From Gari tellinella (lineage: Eukaryota > Mollusca > Bivalvia > Cardiida > Psammobiidae), in contig OV277862.1 in the NCBI GenBank assembly GCA_922989275.2, positions 69,081,832-69,145,831 of the forward strand: a stretch of 64,000 nt of DNA. The letters run 5' to 3'. Position 1 is the stretch's first letter; every line of letters starts with the position of its first letter. Shown here one piece after another: positions 1 to 15,100 of the stretch. Under the pieces are notes generated by a model, which searched no databases, was not told the DNA's origin, and was given only the letters and a program-made list of their open reading frames with translations. The translations under genes and the position numbers were made by a program.

Positions 1-53
1 TTATTCACTTTTTCTACAGCTTTTTAAAATCAAAGATTTTTCTGTCATTACAG

Positions 54-196
54 TCATTTGGCTTTGATCCAGAAGCTAAGGTGAATCTTGTGGACTTATC
101 AGCAGTCTTGGAGCAGGAACTTCTAAATGCTGATGAGCAGAACATGTGTCTCCATGCTGCAGCAATATCATACCAGCAGGAGCTGAGAACTCTGAA
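54..196 (+). CDS. NIN: ninein-family exon 1 (first in window)
   Basis: The acceptor is attacag and the donor gtatgt. It starts in phase 0 and leaves two bases of a Lys codon. It encodes FGFDPEAKVNLVDLSAVLEQ, a degenerate EF-hand-like stretch, then SYQQELRTL, where the long coiled coil of ninein proteins begins. A second acceptor-like ctacag at 14-19 is also in an open frame, so a 34-bp longer exon cannot be excluded. Confidence 0.85.
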
Positions 197-3100
197 GTAT
201 GTCTTACTGTCTTCATATTGAGTTATTCCCCTTGAATGAACTAAATTTCAGATTTAACATTGTAAACAAGAATGTATTGTTTTGTTGCAGTTCTTTTAAT
301 TGTTATCCATTTATTCTGTAGTCGCCTGTCTTCAAATCTAGAAACAGACCAATGGATAACAGGCTAAGCAAAAATTCTTTTTCAAACTCTTTGCGGTATT
401 TCAAGATAGGTGACTGCATTATAGACAAAATTAAAGCAGAAAGTTTGTACAGGAACTTTCCACTTTACTTGGTGGTCTGCATTAAACGCTTCCTCCTGTA
501 TTAAAGACACTTTATACTTTATTGGAGTGGTGGTTTGATTCATGCAGGCAGTTTCATCAATATTTGAGGATCTGATCAATACACATTACCAGTTGAAAGT
601 GCGATACAGAGTGATGTATTTAGCTCGAGAAGTTTTTGGCGGAAATAGCCGATCTGACGAGCGCCTTGGCGCGAGTCTGAGCGGTTGTTTCCGCCAAAAA
701 TGTCGAGAGGTAAATGCAACACTCTGTAGCGCACGTACTGTCAACTGGTAATGTGTTTATTATATGCCTTGAATACACACCAGAAACAACTAAATAGTTG
801 TTTAAATCATTTTATATCGCAAATTTATTAGGTGTTTGAAGCAGAACAAGACTTTTCGTTTGCCACAATGAATAACAAGGCACTTGCACATGTACGTAAA
901 TGACGTCACGTTAAATCGAAAGCGACGTCAGAGTAAAATACAAAGTAGCTGATACAAGGTGGCTGATACAGAATCTTGTATTTTACTGGGCAGATACACG
1001 CCGAAACGCTCGATATCATACAAAGGCATATAATAATTAATATTATTATCGATTTATGAATCACAATCGTTATTGTCTTCATTATTAATAAGATAATAAA
1101 TACACGTTACCAGTTTACAGTGCGATACAGAGTGATGTATTTAGCTCGAGACGTTTTTGGCGGAAATAGCCGATCTGACGAGCGCCTTGTCTGATTGGTT
1201 GTTTCCGCCAAAAATGCCGAGAGCTAAATGCAGCACTCTGTAGCGCGCTGCCAACTGGTGATGTGTTTATTATATGCCTTGAATACACTCCAAAACAACT
1301 TAATAGTTGTTTAAATCATTTTCTATCCAAAATTAATAAGTTATTCGAAGAAGAAAAAGATTGTTTGCATGCCACAAAGAATAACGCGGCACTTATACAT
1401 GTAAGTAAATGACGTCACGCTAAATCGATAGCGACGTCAGAGTAAAATACAAAGTGGCTGATACAAGGTGGCTGATACAGACTCTTGTATTTTACTCTGC
1501 AGATACATGCGGAAACGCTCGATATCATTTAAAGGCATATAATAAATCTGTAGACTGGTCATCATCATATTTTCATCTGTATCATCATCATTAGTATCAT
1601 CATCATTCTCATCTGACATCAATTTCATTATCAGAAAAAACATTGTTAGTATAAACATCATCATTATCATCATCAGTATAAGTATCAATATCATCAGCCT
1701 CATTACCATCATCATTACTATCATCATTAACCCATTACCTTAATAGCCTATTTCTAGTATTGAAGATAGTTGACCACATAAAGCAGGTTGAAAGTAAAGC
1801 AGAATGCGCCTTAAGGCGCATTCTGCTTTATTTTCAGCCTGCTTTAACCCTTTCCCCGATAGAAGCGCCTTTTAGCGCAAATGATTATTCCTCCGCTGAA
1901 GAAAATAGTTCCAATTCAATCAGTCATGAATATATATTATATGGAATATTTTCGATGATCTAGCGCATGGTGACTTAAAGCAGGCTGAAAGTAAAGCAGA
2001 ACGCGCCTAAGGGCGCATTCTGCTTTACTTTCAACCTGCTTTAATTGGTCACCTTTCTTCAATACTAGAAATAGGCTATCAGGTAAAGGGTTAAACAACC
2101 ATCTGCTTGGAAATGGAAAATACTTTTTATGGTACATATTCTTGAATGTATAAATTGGAACTATTTTCTTCAGTGGAAGAATAAATAAAAGACATAAAAA
2201 AGTGTATTTATGTGGTAATGGGTTAATGTTTTTTTAATTTGATGTATTCAGGTCTTCCCTGGAGCAGGCTGGCTGGGCTAAGGAGAAGCTGAAACTAGAC
2301 CTGGCTGAGGCCAACGCCCGCAACAGTCTGTTGGCCAAAGAAGTTGATGAGAGACACGCCTCCATGGAGAAATCTTCAGAGTCCAAACTCTTGTAAGTGA
2401 CACATTATTCTACAGACACCAACAATGAATTGTACAGTAAAAACTCTCTATTATGACCACTAAAGATTTTTTATTATTTGTGTTTAAAGCAGGTGCTTGC
2501 TTAAGGCAATGTGAAAGTGAAACAAAAATCTCTTTTGGGAGTATCAGAATGAAGAGGATACCTCTCTTTTGAACTTTCTGCTTTGATTTATCCTGTTTTA
2601 ACCCTTAACCCCTAACCTGTTTCTACTTCTGAAGATATGTGACCACTTGAAGCAGGTTGAAAGTACTTTAAGCCTGCTTTAAGCTTTTATCTGCTAGAAT
2701 ATAGAAAATGTTTCTTATGATTTTTATTTGTGACAGTATAAATTGGAACTATTTTCTTCATTAGAGGAATTAATTAAAGGCGTTAAAAGGCGTATTTCTG
2801 GGGTGATGGATTAACCATTGTCTTCATAGAAACTCACTTTCATGCCTTTATAATGCATGTGAATGCTTCTAACAAGTCCTGATAAAGATCGAGCCATAAG
2901 AAACTTTTCCTACATCCTGACAGATTGCTCACAGCTTGAAAACAGGCTTAGATTAAAGCAGAAATAATCCCCTTAATTCCAGTTTTGTTTTAAGCAGTAA
3001 CCAGTCTTAAAATGTGGAAACAAAATATTTCAAGGAAAGGGATGTTAAGCACCCACCGGCCTAGAGCATTGAATGTAAATCTGCTTTTGAGTACTCATAA

Positions 3101-6100
3101 CCACATGATTTTCCTATTTATCTGTCTGTCTGTCTGTTTGTCTGTCAATTCCACAATTTCTACAGATATTCATAAATGCAATATATATCACTAGCAACAC
3201 CTGTTTAACTTGTATATCCACACATAAATGTTCAAATGCAAAAATGATTACTTAGATTTGATGTTTTTGTCAGTTCAGTGCTTTGTAGGATCAAATCCAC
3301 TTACTTGTAAGTATGTATAATATGGTATATCCTTTCCTATATGTTATAAGCAGAGGGTGAATATATATGCTTTATTGGTTAAGACAAGAAGGTATGCAAA
3401 AAGGTCACTACATGTAGTTACTGTAACTTATTGGTTAAGAAAGCTTTATTTAAGCCCCAACTGCTACATATTTATTTTTGGGTTAACTCAACCACCCCTA
3501 AAACTTTAAATAGACAATTCCAGTTTCAAATTAAGTTAAGTTCATTATATTTTGGCTATTAAGGGTTGCTTTTTAAATTTTTAAAACAGGGTCAGGGTGT
3601 CAAAAAGTTTTTGGTTCCTGATGAAATGCACTGTTTCTCTTACGGAAATAGTTTTCACTTTATACAGTGATGAATATACACGATAAGAAATATTTTCTAT
3701 ATCCTAGCAGATGATAGTTCAAAGCAGACTGAAAGTAAAGCATAATGCACCTTAAGGCAATTCTGCTTTACTTTCAACCTGCTTTAAGTGTCTGCCTTTC
3801 TTCAGATGCAGAATAAGTTATGGGGTAGGTTAAATTAATAAAGGTTTGACTCTATATTCTTTCTGATGTTATTTATTTACAGGGCTGCTATATATTCATC
3901 ATGAAAAATCCTAAGATTTCAAAATGTTCTTTTTCTCATGTGCAATTTTATGCCATAGTCAATTTCTAGACACGTGACCACTTAAAGCAGGTTTGAAATA
4001 AAGCAGTATGCGCCTGAAGGTGCATTCTGCTTTACTTTCAGCCTGCTTTAAGCTGCCAACTGCAAGGATAAAAATCTGACGATTACGGAGAAATTTAGAG
4101 AAATGGCATCTTTGTATTATTATGGGCAACTTTAGTTTACTAGATATCAATGCAAGAACTAATGGTGGCTAGAGGCCAATTTAAAGAAAACAAAGTGGCA
4201 ATCACTTGTAGTAGATTTTATTCGAAGACCAGTGGCTGCATAAAGCAGACTAAGAATGAATCAGAAATCTCTTTTAGGCAGATTTATGCTTTACTTTCAG
4301 TCAGCTTAATGCAGCAAAACTTTGAGGGAAAAGGTCAAACTTAGTGATCTAAAAGACCGCAGTAACCCCAAATCTTTCCCATGAGGTCTGCAGGACTGTA
4401 ACTACCTTGTCGACCCTGTCTATGGTGAAAACCAGTATGATACATTTTACAAACAGTGTAGACCCTAATCAGAGAACTCCATATTGGGGCTCATATATCT
4501 GATTTGGACCTGCATTGTTTGTTTTACTTTTATTTATCTGAATTTAGGTCAACATGAACTAGACATTTTAAAAAGTGGATTGGCCTGTATGAAAAATCCA
4601 GCTTAGCAATGGTTAATCTATACAGTGTTTGGGTGATATTATTTTATTGTATTTGCCCATAAATGCTTCAAAGCCTTGTGACATCTATGGAAAGAAAGGT
4701 CAAGGCCAGTTGGGCATCTCGTTATCTCTTTGAAGTGGATGATTTGTTTATTCAGGAATATTTATAGATCCTCCCTATATCAAATCATTCACCTGGTTCT
4801 CTGTTATATAGACTAGGGACAACAGTGATAACTGTCAGGATATTTAGATTGATCAATGCATAGCAATTGGTATCTTAAATAGTAAGTAAAATTTATATGC
4901 AGTATTATATGGTACATGTATTTTCAAATATTGTAAAGCTCTACTGTTTTTATCAAATATTAAATAGGTAGAATAATTGATGATGTAAATAGAAGGTGGC
5001 AGCTTAAAGCAAAATTAAAGTAAAGCTAGAGGAGCTTTCTGCTTTACTGTCATCTTGCTTGAAGCAGCAATCTTTCTTTAACACACATAAACAGCCTTTT
5101 TTGAGTGGTTATAAAACTAGGGTTTTATTGTATACAGTTGCATTACAATAGTATCTTTTATTTAATTTTATTATTTAGGAGGGTGTTATTTTTTAGATGC
5201 CACTAGCTATAGTATTTGAACTTTTGTTTTTGGTGATTGTTTATTAAAAACATATTTTATTTATCTATTACTGGGTATCTATTTTTGACAGTGTGGCATA
5301 AAGTATAGACACTAGATAGTGGGTTTTAATGTTATTTAGCTCATAGGTACCAGAAAACTCCTATAAGAACATTAAGCAACCTCTAAACAATGAAGCATGG
5401 TGATCTTTCAAAATAGGTAAAGCTACATGATAAGGGCTTCTTCCATAGCTTCTTTTCATTATTTAAGATAGGTGTTTGCCTTTAAAGCAGGCTGAAAGTA
5501 AAGCAACAAAACTCACAATGGTAGCTTAAAGCAGGTTGAAAGTAAAGAAAAATGTGCCTTATAAGACCCATTCTGCTTTACTTTCAACCTGCTTTAAGGG
5601 ATCACATATTTTTAATACCAGAAACAGGCTATGGGGTAAAGGGTTAAGCAGTCACATGTCAGGATGTAAGAAACATTTTGATTTGCTGTTTATCAGAATA
5701 TGTAAAAGCCAGAAAAGAACATGTCTATGATGATTATAGATTCTATGTTGGGAATGATAAACAAGTCTACAAATGTGTTTTCCTTTCAATGGTTGCTTAA
5801 TACAAGTTTAACTGTACTATTATACATTCATTGGTATATGAGTCATATGATTTACATGTACCTGTATATAACAAATGTTAATTAACCTTTATCCTGCTAT
5901 TATATGGTCTGCTGACAGAGTATTTCCTGCAGAATTTTTTTTTTATTTATGCATGGAGAATTATTTAACCATTTCCTCCCTAGCCAATGTGTAAAGAACA
6001 GATCTCCAACAGTGTTAGCAGTGTATTGCTTAAAACAAGATGAAAGTAAAGCAGAAAGGAGCTACTTTACTTTCATTTTACTTTAAGCTATGGCCAGGCC

Positions 6101-9100
6101 TGTATCTAACGGCATCAATAAATATTCAATTGTGTTATTCATTTAGAGGAAGGGGTAAAATCTGATCAGGCTCCAAAATGTTGCCCTTCAGATTCAAATA
6201 AACATTCATAATTGTCAAAAAGTTGTCATTTTCTGCATTTTATCATACAGTGTTTGCGTTTAATTTGCATTTAAAGGGAAAACTATAATTTTAGCTATAT
6301 AAGGCTTAGTAAATGATGCATGTTCCACATATTATCTGTTGAAATTCTCAACTTCTCTCTTGGTTCTACTTTTAATGAAATCAAACCCATCTGATAAGAA
6401 GTTTGAATGCGGATCACACTACAAGCTTCTATAATAATATTTTACAAGTTGTTAAATAATATTTTGGTCCCATTAACCAATTACTCCATAGATGAACCTT
6501 TTTACACCTTTTATTTATTCTGCCACTGAAGAAATAAGTTCCACTTTAAACAGTCTTGAATCTATACCATAAGAAGTTTTTTCTATATATCCAAGTAGAT
6601 GGTAGCTTAAAGCAGGCTGAAAGCAAAGCAGAATGTGCCGTAAGGCTTTAAGTGGTCACCTACTTTCAATTGAAGAATCAGGCTTAGGCAAAGTAGTAAT
6701 GGGTTAAAAGCATTTAATTGCATTCTGAGAAAAGATGTACACTCAAAACAATTTAAATATATCCTAGCAGAAGGCAGCTTAAAGCAGGATGAAAGTGAAA
6801 CAGAATGCACTATAACGTGCATTCTGTTTTACTTCCAACTTGCTTTAGGTGGTCACCTGCACAAAGTCTTCAAAACTAGGAAAAGGCTATAAGATAAAGG
6901 GTTAAGAAGCCACATTTCTTTAAATTTTAAAAAAAACAAGCTATGGCAGAAGATTCAACTGAAATGAATAATGTTTCCACAACTGTTAGTATTATGTCAT
7001 AACAGGAGTGTTGAGAAGAAGTACCAGGAGCAGCTGAGAGGTGTACAGGCCGAGCTGGAGAGAGAGAGACAGAACTTTACGGCATATGCTGCACGCCATA
7101 AACAGAACATGGAGGCCGACATGGACGAACTCAAGCAGGAGGAGGCCAAACTTAGAAAACAGACCAGCCTCATGCAGAGAGTAAGTATAGTAGGATATCT
7201 GTCTCTGTAACCTGTTAACCCATATCCTGTTTCTAGTTTTGTAGAAAGGTGATCACATAAAACAGGTTGAAAGTAAAGCAGAATGCACCTCAGGTGCATT
7301 CTGCTTTACTTTCAGCCTGTTGTAATCTACGAACTGCTAGGATATATTAATTATATAAAAAAAAGATACTCATTTCTTACAATACATACTCATGACTGTA
7401 TAAATATTTAAACATTGAAACAAGTGTTGTCCTGATTGAAAAGATCCTGAGAAATTTAGCATGTGATCTTGATCCAATATTTCTAAAATTCAGTGAAAAT
7501 TACAAATCAGACAATCAATTTTATGTAAGATTGTTACACTGTTATTTGAGTTGTCCCTTGACACAATCAACCTACTTGCCATTTACAAATGGTGTACCTT
7601 GAAAAGTACACCTTTCCTATATATGCAAACAGTGTCAACCTGTCACCTAGATCAGAGGGCTACTCTGAAAGGAGCCCTTTAATCGGGTCTGCCTTTTTTG
7701 TTCTTTTGCTTTAATATAATTGTTAAATACCATAATAGTTAAAATTAGACCAGACTTTTTTAGACACTAGACTTGTCCCTTTCAAGTTTCCGGGGTAAAT
7801 CAGACATGTTTTCTGTATTTCTACAGGAGATTGGCAAGCTGAACAGTGATGTTACGGATGTGACTGGCCAGTTAGAGGAGTCAGATCGCCATAATCAGAG
7901 ACTGCAGCGAGAGATAGATGGCATGGTGGACATTCATCGCAAGGTTAACCTTTTACCCATTATCCCATTTCTAGTTTTTAAGACAGGTGACCACTTAAAG
8001 CAGGTTGAAAGTAAAGCAGAATGTGCCTTAAGGCACATTCTGATTCACTTTAACCCTGTTTTAAGCTACCATCTGCTAGGATATACTGGTTCACAATATT
8101 TCTTATGATTCATGACTGTAAATTAGAAACATTTTCTTCAGTGGAAGAATAAACTTTATGGATATTTATTTTACCTTAGTGGAAAAAATACCCTGGTACC
8201 CGGCATCTGATCTGGTTCCAATTTGTTTGCACTGGAAATAATAGTTTTAGCGTAAATACATGTTATTGCAAAGATGTTATATTTTGAATGTCAACCTCGT
8301 TTCCAAATATTGCAACAAACTAACGTGTAATACATAATACACTCGAAAACAATGAAATAGTAGAAATGTTTACATGTCATATTGTTTCTCACACTAGATG
8401 GCTGAGTTTGAGAGGGCTGGAATATTCACCCCAGAAGAACATAAATATGCCAAGGAGAAAATCGAAAGACTTGAGCAGGAGAATAAGGTAAGACCAGCAT
8501 AGTCAGTATGTAACCCTTTCCCTGGTAGCTTTATGGCAATATTCAAAAAGTGGATGCTCAAAGCAAGCTTAAAGTAAAGTAGAAAACTACTGGAGGAGCT
8601 TTCTGCTTTACTTTCGTCCACTCTTTAACCTATTCCCCCATAGAAGCACTTAATTTATTCCTCAACTGAAGAAAATAGTTCCAGTTTATATAGTCATAAA
8701 CATATACCTTAAATATTTTCTTTATCCTAGCAGATGATGGCTTAAAACAGGCTGAAAGTAAAGCTGAATGTGCTTAAGGCACATTCTGCTTTACTTTCAA
8801 CCTACTTTAATTATTCACCTGTCTTCAAAACTAGAAACATATTATGGGGTAAAGGATTTACCAATCACATGTCAGGATGTTACTATGACACATGTATAAG
8901 CACAGGGTAGTTGTTTGTAAAAGCAACTTTATGATGAATATTAATAAAGTAAAAGCATGACAAAGGCTTTACTTTAAGGAAAAGGATTAACTTGTTAATG
9001 CCTAGTGATGTACAGCAAAGCATTATACAAACAGTAGAGACCCCAAAATATGACATTTCACCAGGGCCCCAGTACAATTTGCCATAGTTGTTGAATATCC

Positions 9101-12100
9101 GGTAGTTGAAATAGAAAGTTTCACAAATATAGTTATGAAATACAATGTATGATTACAACATAGTTTCCATTTAACAATCTTATTTTTTATCAACCTTTCC
9201 AGCAAGCACAATTTGAGCATTTCTTATCTTGCATATTCATGACTGTATGAATTGGAACTATTTGCTTCAGTTGAGGAATAAATTAATGGTATATTGATGG
9301 AGTAATTGGTTAAGATTTAAATACTCTAATAACTACGTTTACTTGCTTACACATTGCTAAAAAAAGATAATACTTGAATGCATCATTGGAGGGTGACGTT
9401 GGGAAGGGTCTTGAATCACAGACACATTCTTTTGCCTGAGATTCAAGCATCATCTCTAAACATTTTGCTTGTCTCCCAGTTTCTGTCATTCTTGTAGAAG
9501 CTGGGAGCCAAGTCAAAGGGTTAGAGAATATATTTAAGTATCTTAAGTCTTAGAATGTTGCAGAAACTTTGAGTCCTCCTATAAGTGATAGAAGCCGTTT
9601 TTGAGGCTCAAGCCTCGAAACTTTTCTCTAGCCCTTTGACTTGGTTACCAGCTGCTACCAAAATAGCAGAAGCTAAACACCAAGCAAATGGGTCAGAGAT
9701 TCTTCATGAGTTTTAACCCTTTCCCCCCCATAGAAGCGTCTTTTAGCAGATTCAATTTACATTTTCACTGAAGAAAATAGTTCCAATTTATACAGTCATG
9801 AACGTGTAACATAAGAAATATTTTCTATATCCTAGCAGATGGAAGCTTAAAGCAGGTTGAAAGTAAAGCAGAATGCGCCTTTCAACCTGCTTTAAGCTTC
9901 CATCTTAAGGCTCATTCTGCTTTACTTTCAACCTGCTTTAAGTAGAAACATGTCTTCAAAGCTAGAAACAGGCTATGGGGTAAAGGGTTAATCTTAATGT
10001 TAATTCCTTGTCTTTCTATAAAAGAACCTGAAGGACCACAATGATGAGCTTAGGACAGAGTTGGAAGAGACAAAGATTCAGACCAGTCCCAACAGACGGG
10101 GCCTCGGAGCAGAATTGGCGGAAGGTCATACTCCAATCAGAAGAGATGGCTCCTTAATGTCAGATTACATCAAACCCGTGATTATGAAGAAAGCTTCCTT
10201 CTCATCAGCAGGTTAGTACACCTAATTAACATACAGTAGAACCCCTCTATAACGACCACTAAGTTGTTTCAAATATTAACCATTTAAGACAGGTGACTGC
10301 TTAAAGCAATGTGAAAGTGAAACAGAAAGCTCCTACAGGAGTGGTCGTAATAGAGGGGTTCTACTGTATTACTTTTCACCTCTATATTACAGATTACTTG
10401 TCACATCTATTTAACTGATTACTTTTCACTTCTATTTAACAGATTACTTTCCAATTCTATGTAAAAAAAAATAATGTCCACTTGTATCAACAGTCTACTT
10501 CACATCTCTATGCAACATAATATTTTTCATTTAACATGTTAATTTTAACCTTTATTTAAAATATTACTTTCAAGCTCTAGTTAAAGATTACTTGCCACCT
10601 GAATTTAAAAAAAAACTTATGTTCACCTCTTATTTGACAGATAATGTTCCCCTCGTTTTAACAGATTGTTTTTTCACCTCTAATTAACATATTATTCCCC
10701 TCTATTGAACAGAATACTTTTCACAATCTATTTTAACAGTTTATTTTTACTTCAATGCAACAGATTATATTTTACCTGTGTAGTAGAATACTTTTTACCT
10801 CTATGTAAAAAACCCTAATTTTTCACCTCCATTTATTAACATATTACTGTTTACTTCTATTCAACATATATTTACCTTTGATGCATAACTTTTCACCTCT
10901 CTTTAACAGATTACTCGGATGACGATGCCCAGCAGTTGCTAGAGCGTAGATTACAGCAACTACCAAGAGACGATGATGATATTAGTGAGTATATTATGCC
11001 AGGTGTATTTCAAATTTGGTACTACATGCGTGTGTACTGTAGATTCAAAGAGACACCTGACAAAATTATCACCATATGTACATGTACAATCTGTGTACAG
11101 TTGATACTCAAACAAAGAAACATGGTAGTCTCTGAAGATCAACAACTGCTTACAGGAATAAAGTAATGCAGAAAGCTCCTATAGGAGCTTTCTACATTAC
11201 TTTTGGTCTGTATTAAGCTGGCACATTGATATACACAATTGCATATTGATATTCTTTTGAGTGGCAGCTGACCTTAGGTTTAGGTGTATTTTAGAATAAA
11301 TTATAGAATATTATATAGCACTTATAGGATTTTTTTGCACATCCATTTTTTGTATAGCACTGTAAGATATAGTCATCACTTTCTTTGGACATGTATCTGC
11401 CTCAATCAAGTTTTTTAGTGGGTTTAATAATTACTACATGTATAAGCCTTTCCTTTATAGAACCAGCTTAGTAGAGCTTGTGACAGTTAAGTAGAGCATT
11501 TCAAAAGCTAAAATCCTTATGTTTCCACCAAACTGTATGATGTGTTTACTCATAAGAATCACTTTGTGGTGATTATAATGAGTAGTGATAGGGTTTCGTG
11601 GAACCATAAAGGAGAAACTATTGAAAATAAGTGTTAAAACCGGCTTTTACCTGAAGCCCTGATCATAGGATGCTTCACAACATATATTTCCTTTGACCTA
11701 CAGCTTTTATACTTGCAGCAGGCATACCTTTGGACAAACCGTGATAATTTTGACCCCTATAACCTTGACCTTGTTCTCAGCCTCTGTTTAAGTTTTGAAA
11801 TGTGTGTTTAAGTTTTGAGTGTTCACAATAATTATACCCTTTGACTTTAGCTTTCATAATTGCAGCACACATACGTTTAAGACAAGACCTTTCAATCAAC
11901 ATGAAAATTTGATCCTTGTGACTTTGACCTCAGCCTCAGCATTTTAGTTTAAAAAATGTACCACTGGCGAGCTTTGTTGTTTTCTGACAACTCTTTAGTT
12001 CATTTGCAACACTTTTTGTCAACTAGTAGTTTTTGTACCACAATGGAACCAGAATGTCAAACAGATTGGACCCTGATTGGTACATGGTGTCTCATCTGGA

Positions 12101-15100
12101 CCCAATCTGTTTGCAAAAGTATTCACTTGTTTTAACATCATCTAAATATCTTCCTGCCAGTGGTCACGGTATCAGATATTTTTGTACTCAGATCATGTCT
12201 TGGAAATAACGAATACAGTGGTCCCTCTCTACAACAACACCTAATTTGAGACAAAGATTGTGTGTGTTGTTCAGAGGGAAATGTTATACGGAAGGAAAAT
12301 AAAATCTTGGCTTACATTTGCAAACAGCTTGAATCCAGATCAGACGTAACACAGCGTCTGATCTGGATTCAAACTGTTTGTCACTCGTCATTCTATTTCT
12401 TCTGTCAAAATATCCACTAATACTTAATTTTGAGAAAAAAGGCAGGCAACATTTTTTAGCACATGATATTGCAGCAGTGCAAGCATAAGATAATTGTTTT
12501 GTTTGGGAAACAGTGGCAAGGGTCATTGTAAGGAGGGGTATAGTCTGAGGGCTGTTGTCAGGAGAGAGCACTGTATTCTCTGTAAATGGTTATCATTAAA
12601 ACGTACACGTCCTACCTTTTGAATGTATAACATCTGTACTGGCTATAATTATGCCATTGTGCTTTTTAATGCCAAAAAAAAGATTATGTTATGTTATGTT
12701 ATTGACATAAAGGGTGTCATCTATTGATTTACAATTACAGAGAGGGTAGGCAAATAATTGGATAATTTCATCATAGTACAAATGTATCATGTTCTGTACT
12801 GGTATGTTTTGTAGTAAAAACACTCAAAAAAGATCTTGCTAAACTGGGAATAACCTATGGCAAAGGTAAAGTACTGGTAAATTTTTAGGGTAAAGAAATA
12901 GTTTGTTTGGGGAAAGACATTTTTATTAAGCAGCCATTCTTTGGAGGAGATTCAGGGCAAAATAAAATCTTCATTTCTGCATTAGACCCTATGGTTTCAC
13001 AACTCATTAGAAACGTCTCTCCGAGAAAATTCTAATGAGTAGTAACACCATAGGATTTGGTGCTGAAATGAGTGAGAGAATGTTAAATTTGTTCAGTTTA
13101 CTCCCTCTTATCTGGAGTCCTGGAGATTGAAAATATCAGAGGAAAAAAACCTAACCCTTCACTGGCCTATAGCCTGTTTCTATTTTGAAGACAGGTTACC
13201 ACTTAGAGTAGGTTGATAACAAAGCAGAATGCGCCTTAAGTTTCTGGATTAGCTTTAAAGCTACTTTTTTTTCATTATTACATGTAGCATTCATCTGTTA
13301 AAATGACTGCTTACTTCATCTCTTTTTGAGTGGCTGCTTAATACAAGTTTGATTGTACATTATGTTGCCTCCAGTTAAGATATTTATTTTCAGCGGTTAA
13401 AATATGCCTGTGGGATTTTTGTTTTAGGAATGACTTTTGGGGAGGTTAAAGGAGTTATTGCATGCATAGTTTTGTTCTTATATTGGTTTGGAACATGAAA
13501 AGCTTACAGACAACTCTCCACACTCAGTCAATCAGCAAACACCTTTGAAATAGCAAACAGATTGGATTTTTACATTTCTTCAGTCTAGAAGTACTTTAAC
13601 CCTTTGAACCCTAATCCCGCATATAGGCATCCTTTTCAAACAGTATACATGTGAAACATGCACATGTCCTTTGCAAACAGTGAAGACCCAGATCAGAGGG
13701 CTCCGTAAGGAGCCCTCTGATCTGGGTATTCACTGTTTGTCATAATGCAAAACATTGACAAAAAACAACCCTTAAAAGTCAGAAATGGACTAGACTAAAA
13801 TGGAAACTGGGATTGTCCATTTGAAGTTTCAGGGAGGAAAGAGTTAACTAAATTTCACATGACAATTACAATGTAAATTGTAAAGAAGACAATTTTATGA
13901 CAGGAGCACTGTTTAACAACCATCTGTCGCAACCCTTTAGTAGCCTTTACCCCATAGCCTGTGTCTAGTTTTGAAGATAGGTGACCACTTAAAGCAGATT
14001 GAAAGTAAAGCAGAATGTGTCTTAAGGTACACCCTGCCTTACTTTCAGCCTGTTTTAAGCTACCATCTACTAGGATATAGAATATGTTTCTGATATGGAT
14101 AATCATGACTATATAAAGTGGCACTATTTTAAAAAAGGTTAAGTATGGGGCAATATGTTATACTGTAAAGAAAGCTAAGAAGGAATGGATTTAAATCTTA
14201 CAATTCATTGAGCGAATAATTATATATAAAAAACACATGTATATAGAGAAGCTTTTAGTTCTGCTTGCGGTTGATTTCAGGGAAAAGATTATTTGATTCT
14301 GCACATAGACAGGCCACAGGTAACGCTTGTAGTTTGTACATAGATCTAAACCAGTTGCTTGTATTTGAGTTCAATGTACAAAACATCCTAACATAACAGC
14401 TTTATATGTCAAGCTAGCAACAAATGCTTGTAGTTGTTAGAACATAGACCTAAATCAGTTGCTTGTGTTTAAGTTATAAAACATCCTTATTAACAGTTTT
14501 ACATGTCCAGCTAACAGTTAAAACTTGTAGTTGTTAGTACATACAGTAAATCCTCTCTACAATGACCACTAACTCAAAGGCTAATTGGTTGTATAAAAGA
14601 CAGGTGATAGCTTAAAGCAAGGTGACAGTAAAACAAAAAGCTCCTTAAGGAGCTTTTTGTTTTACTGTAACCTTGCTTTAAGCAGTCATCTGTGGTAAAC
14701 ACCTAATAATTTACATAATTTAGTGGTCATTATAGAGATGTTTTACTGTAGACTAAAACAGCAGTTGCTTGTGTTTGAGTTATAAATATTTAATCCCTCC
14801 TTACATAACAGTTTTAGATGTCCAGCTACCAGTTGCAGTAAAGCCCTGATAGTACATGCATGGTATAGAAGGCTCTATTAGTTATTAGTAGCTGCCTTAT
14901 TTTCCATTGTATGTTTTGGTAATTTGGTATTGACTGCTGGAGCCAAATATTGGAGGGGGGGACATTGAAATGTTGCATGTTAACTCTTTGCATGCTGGGT
15001 AATTTTTTGTAATTCATTTTCAAAACAGGGTCAGATTGTCAAACAGTTTGGATCCTGATGAGATTCCATGTTATGCGGCTTTTTATCAGGATCCAAATAG

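Noticed and set aside
1437..1727. Met/Ile-rich reverse-strand ORF
   Set aside because: Translation of the ATC/CAT microsatellite.
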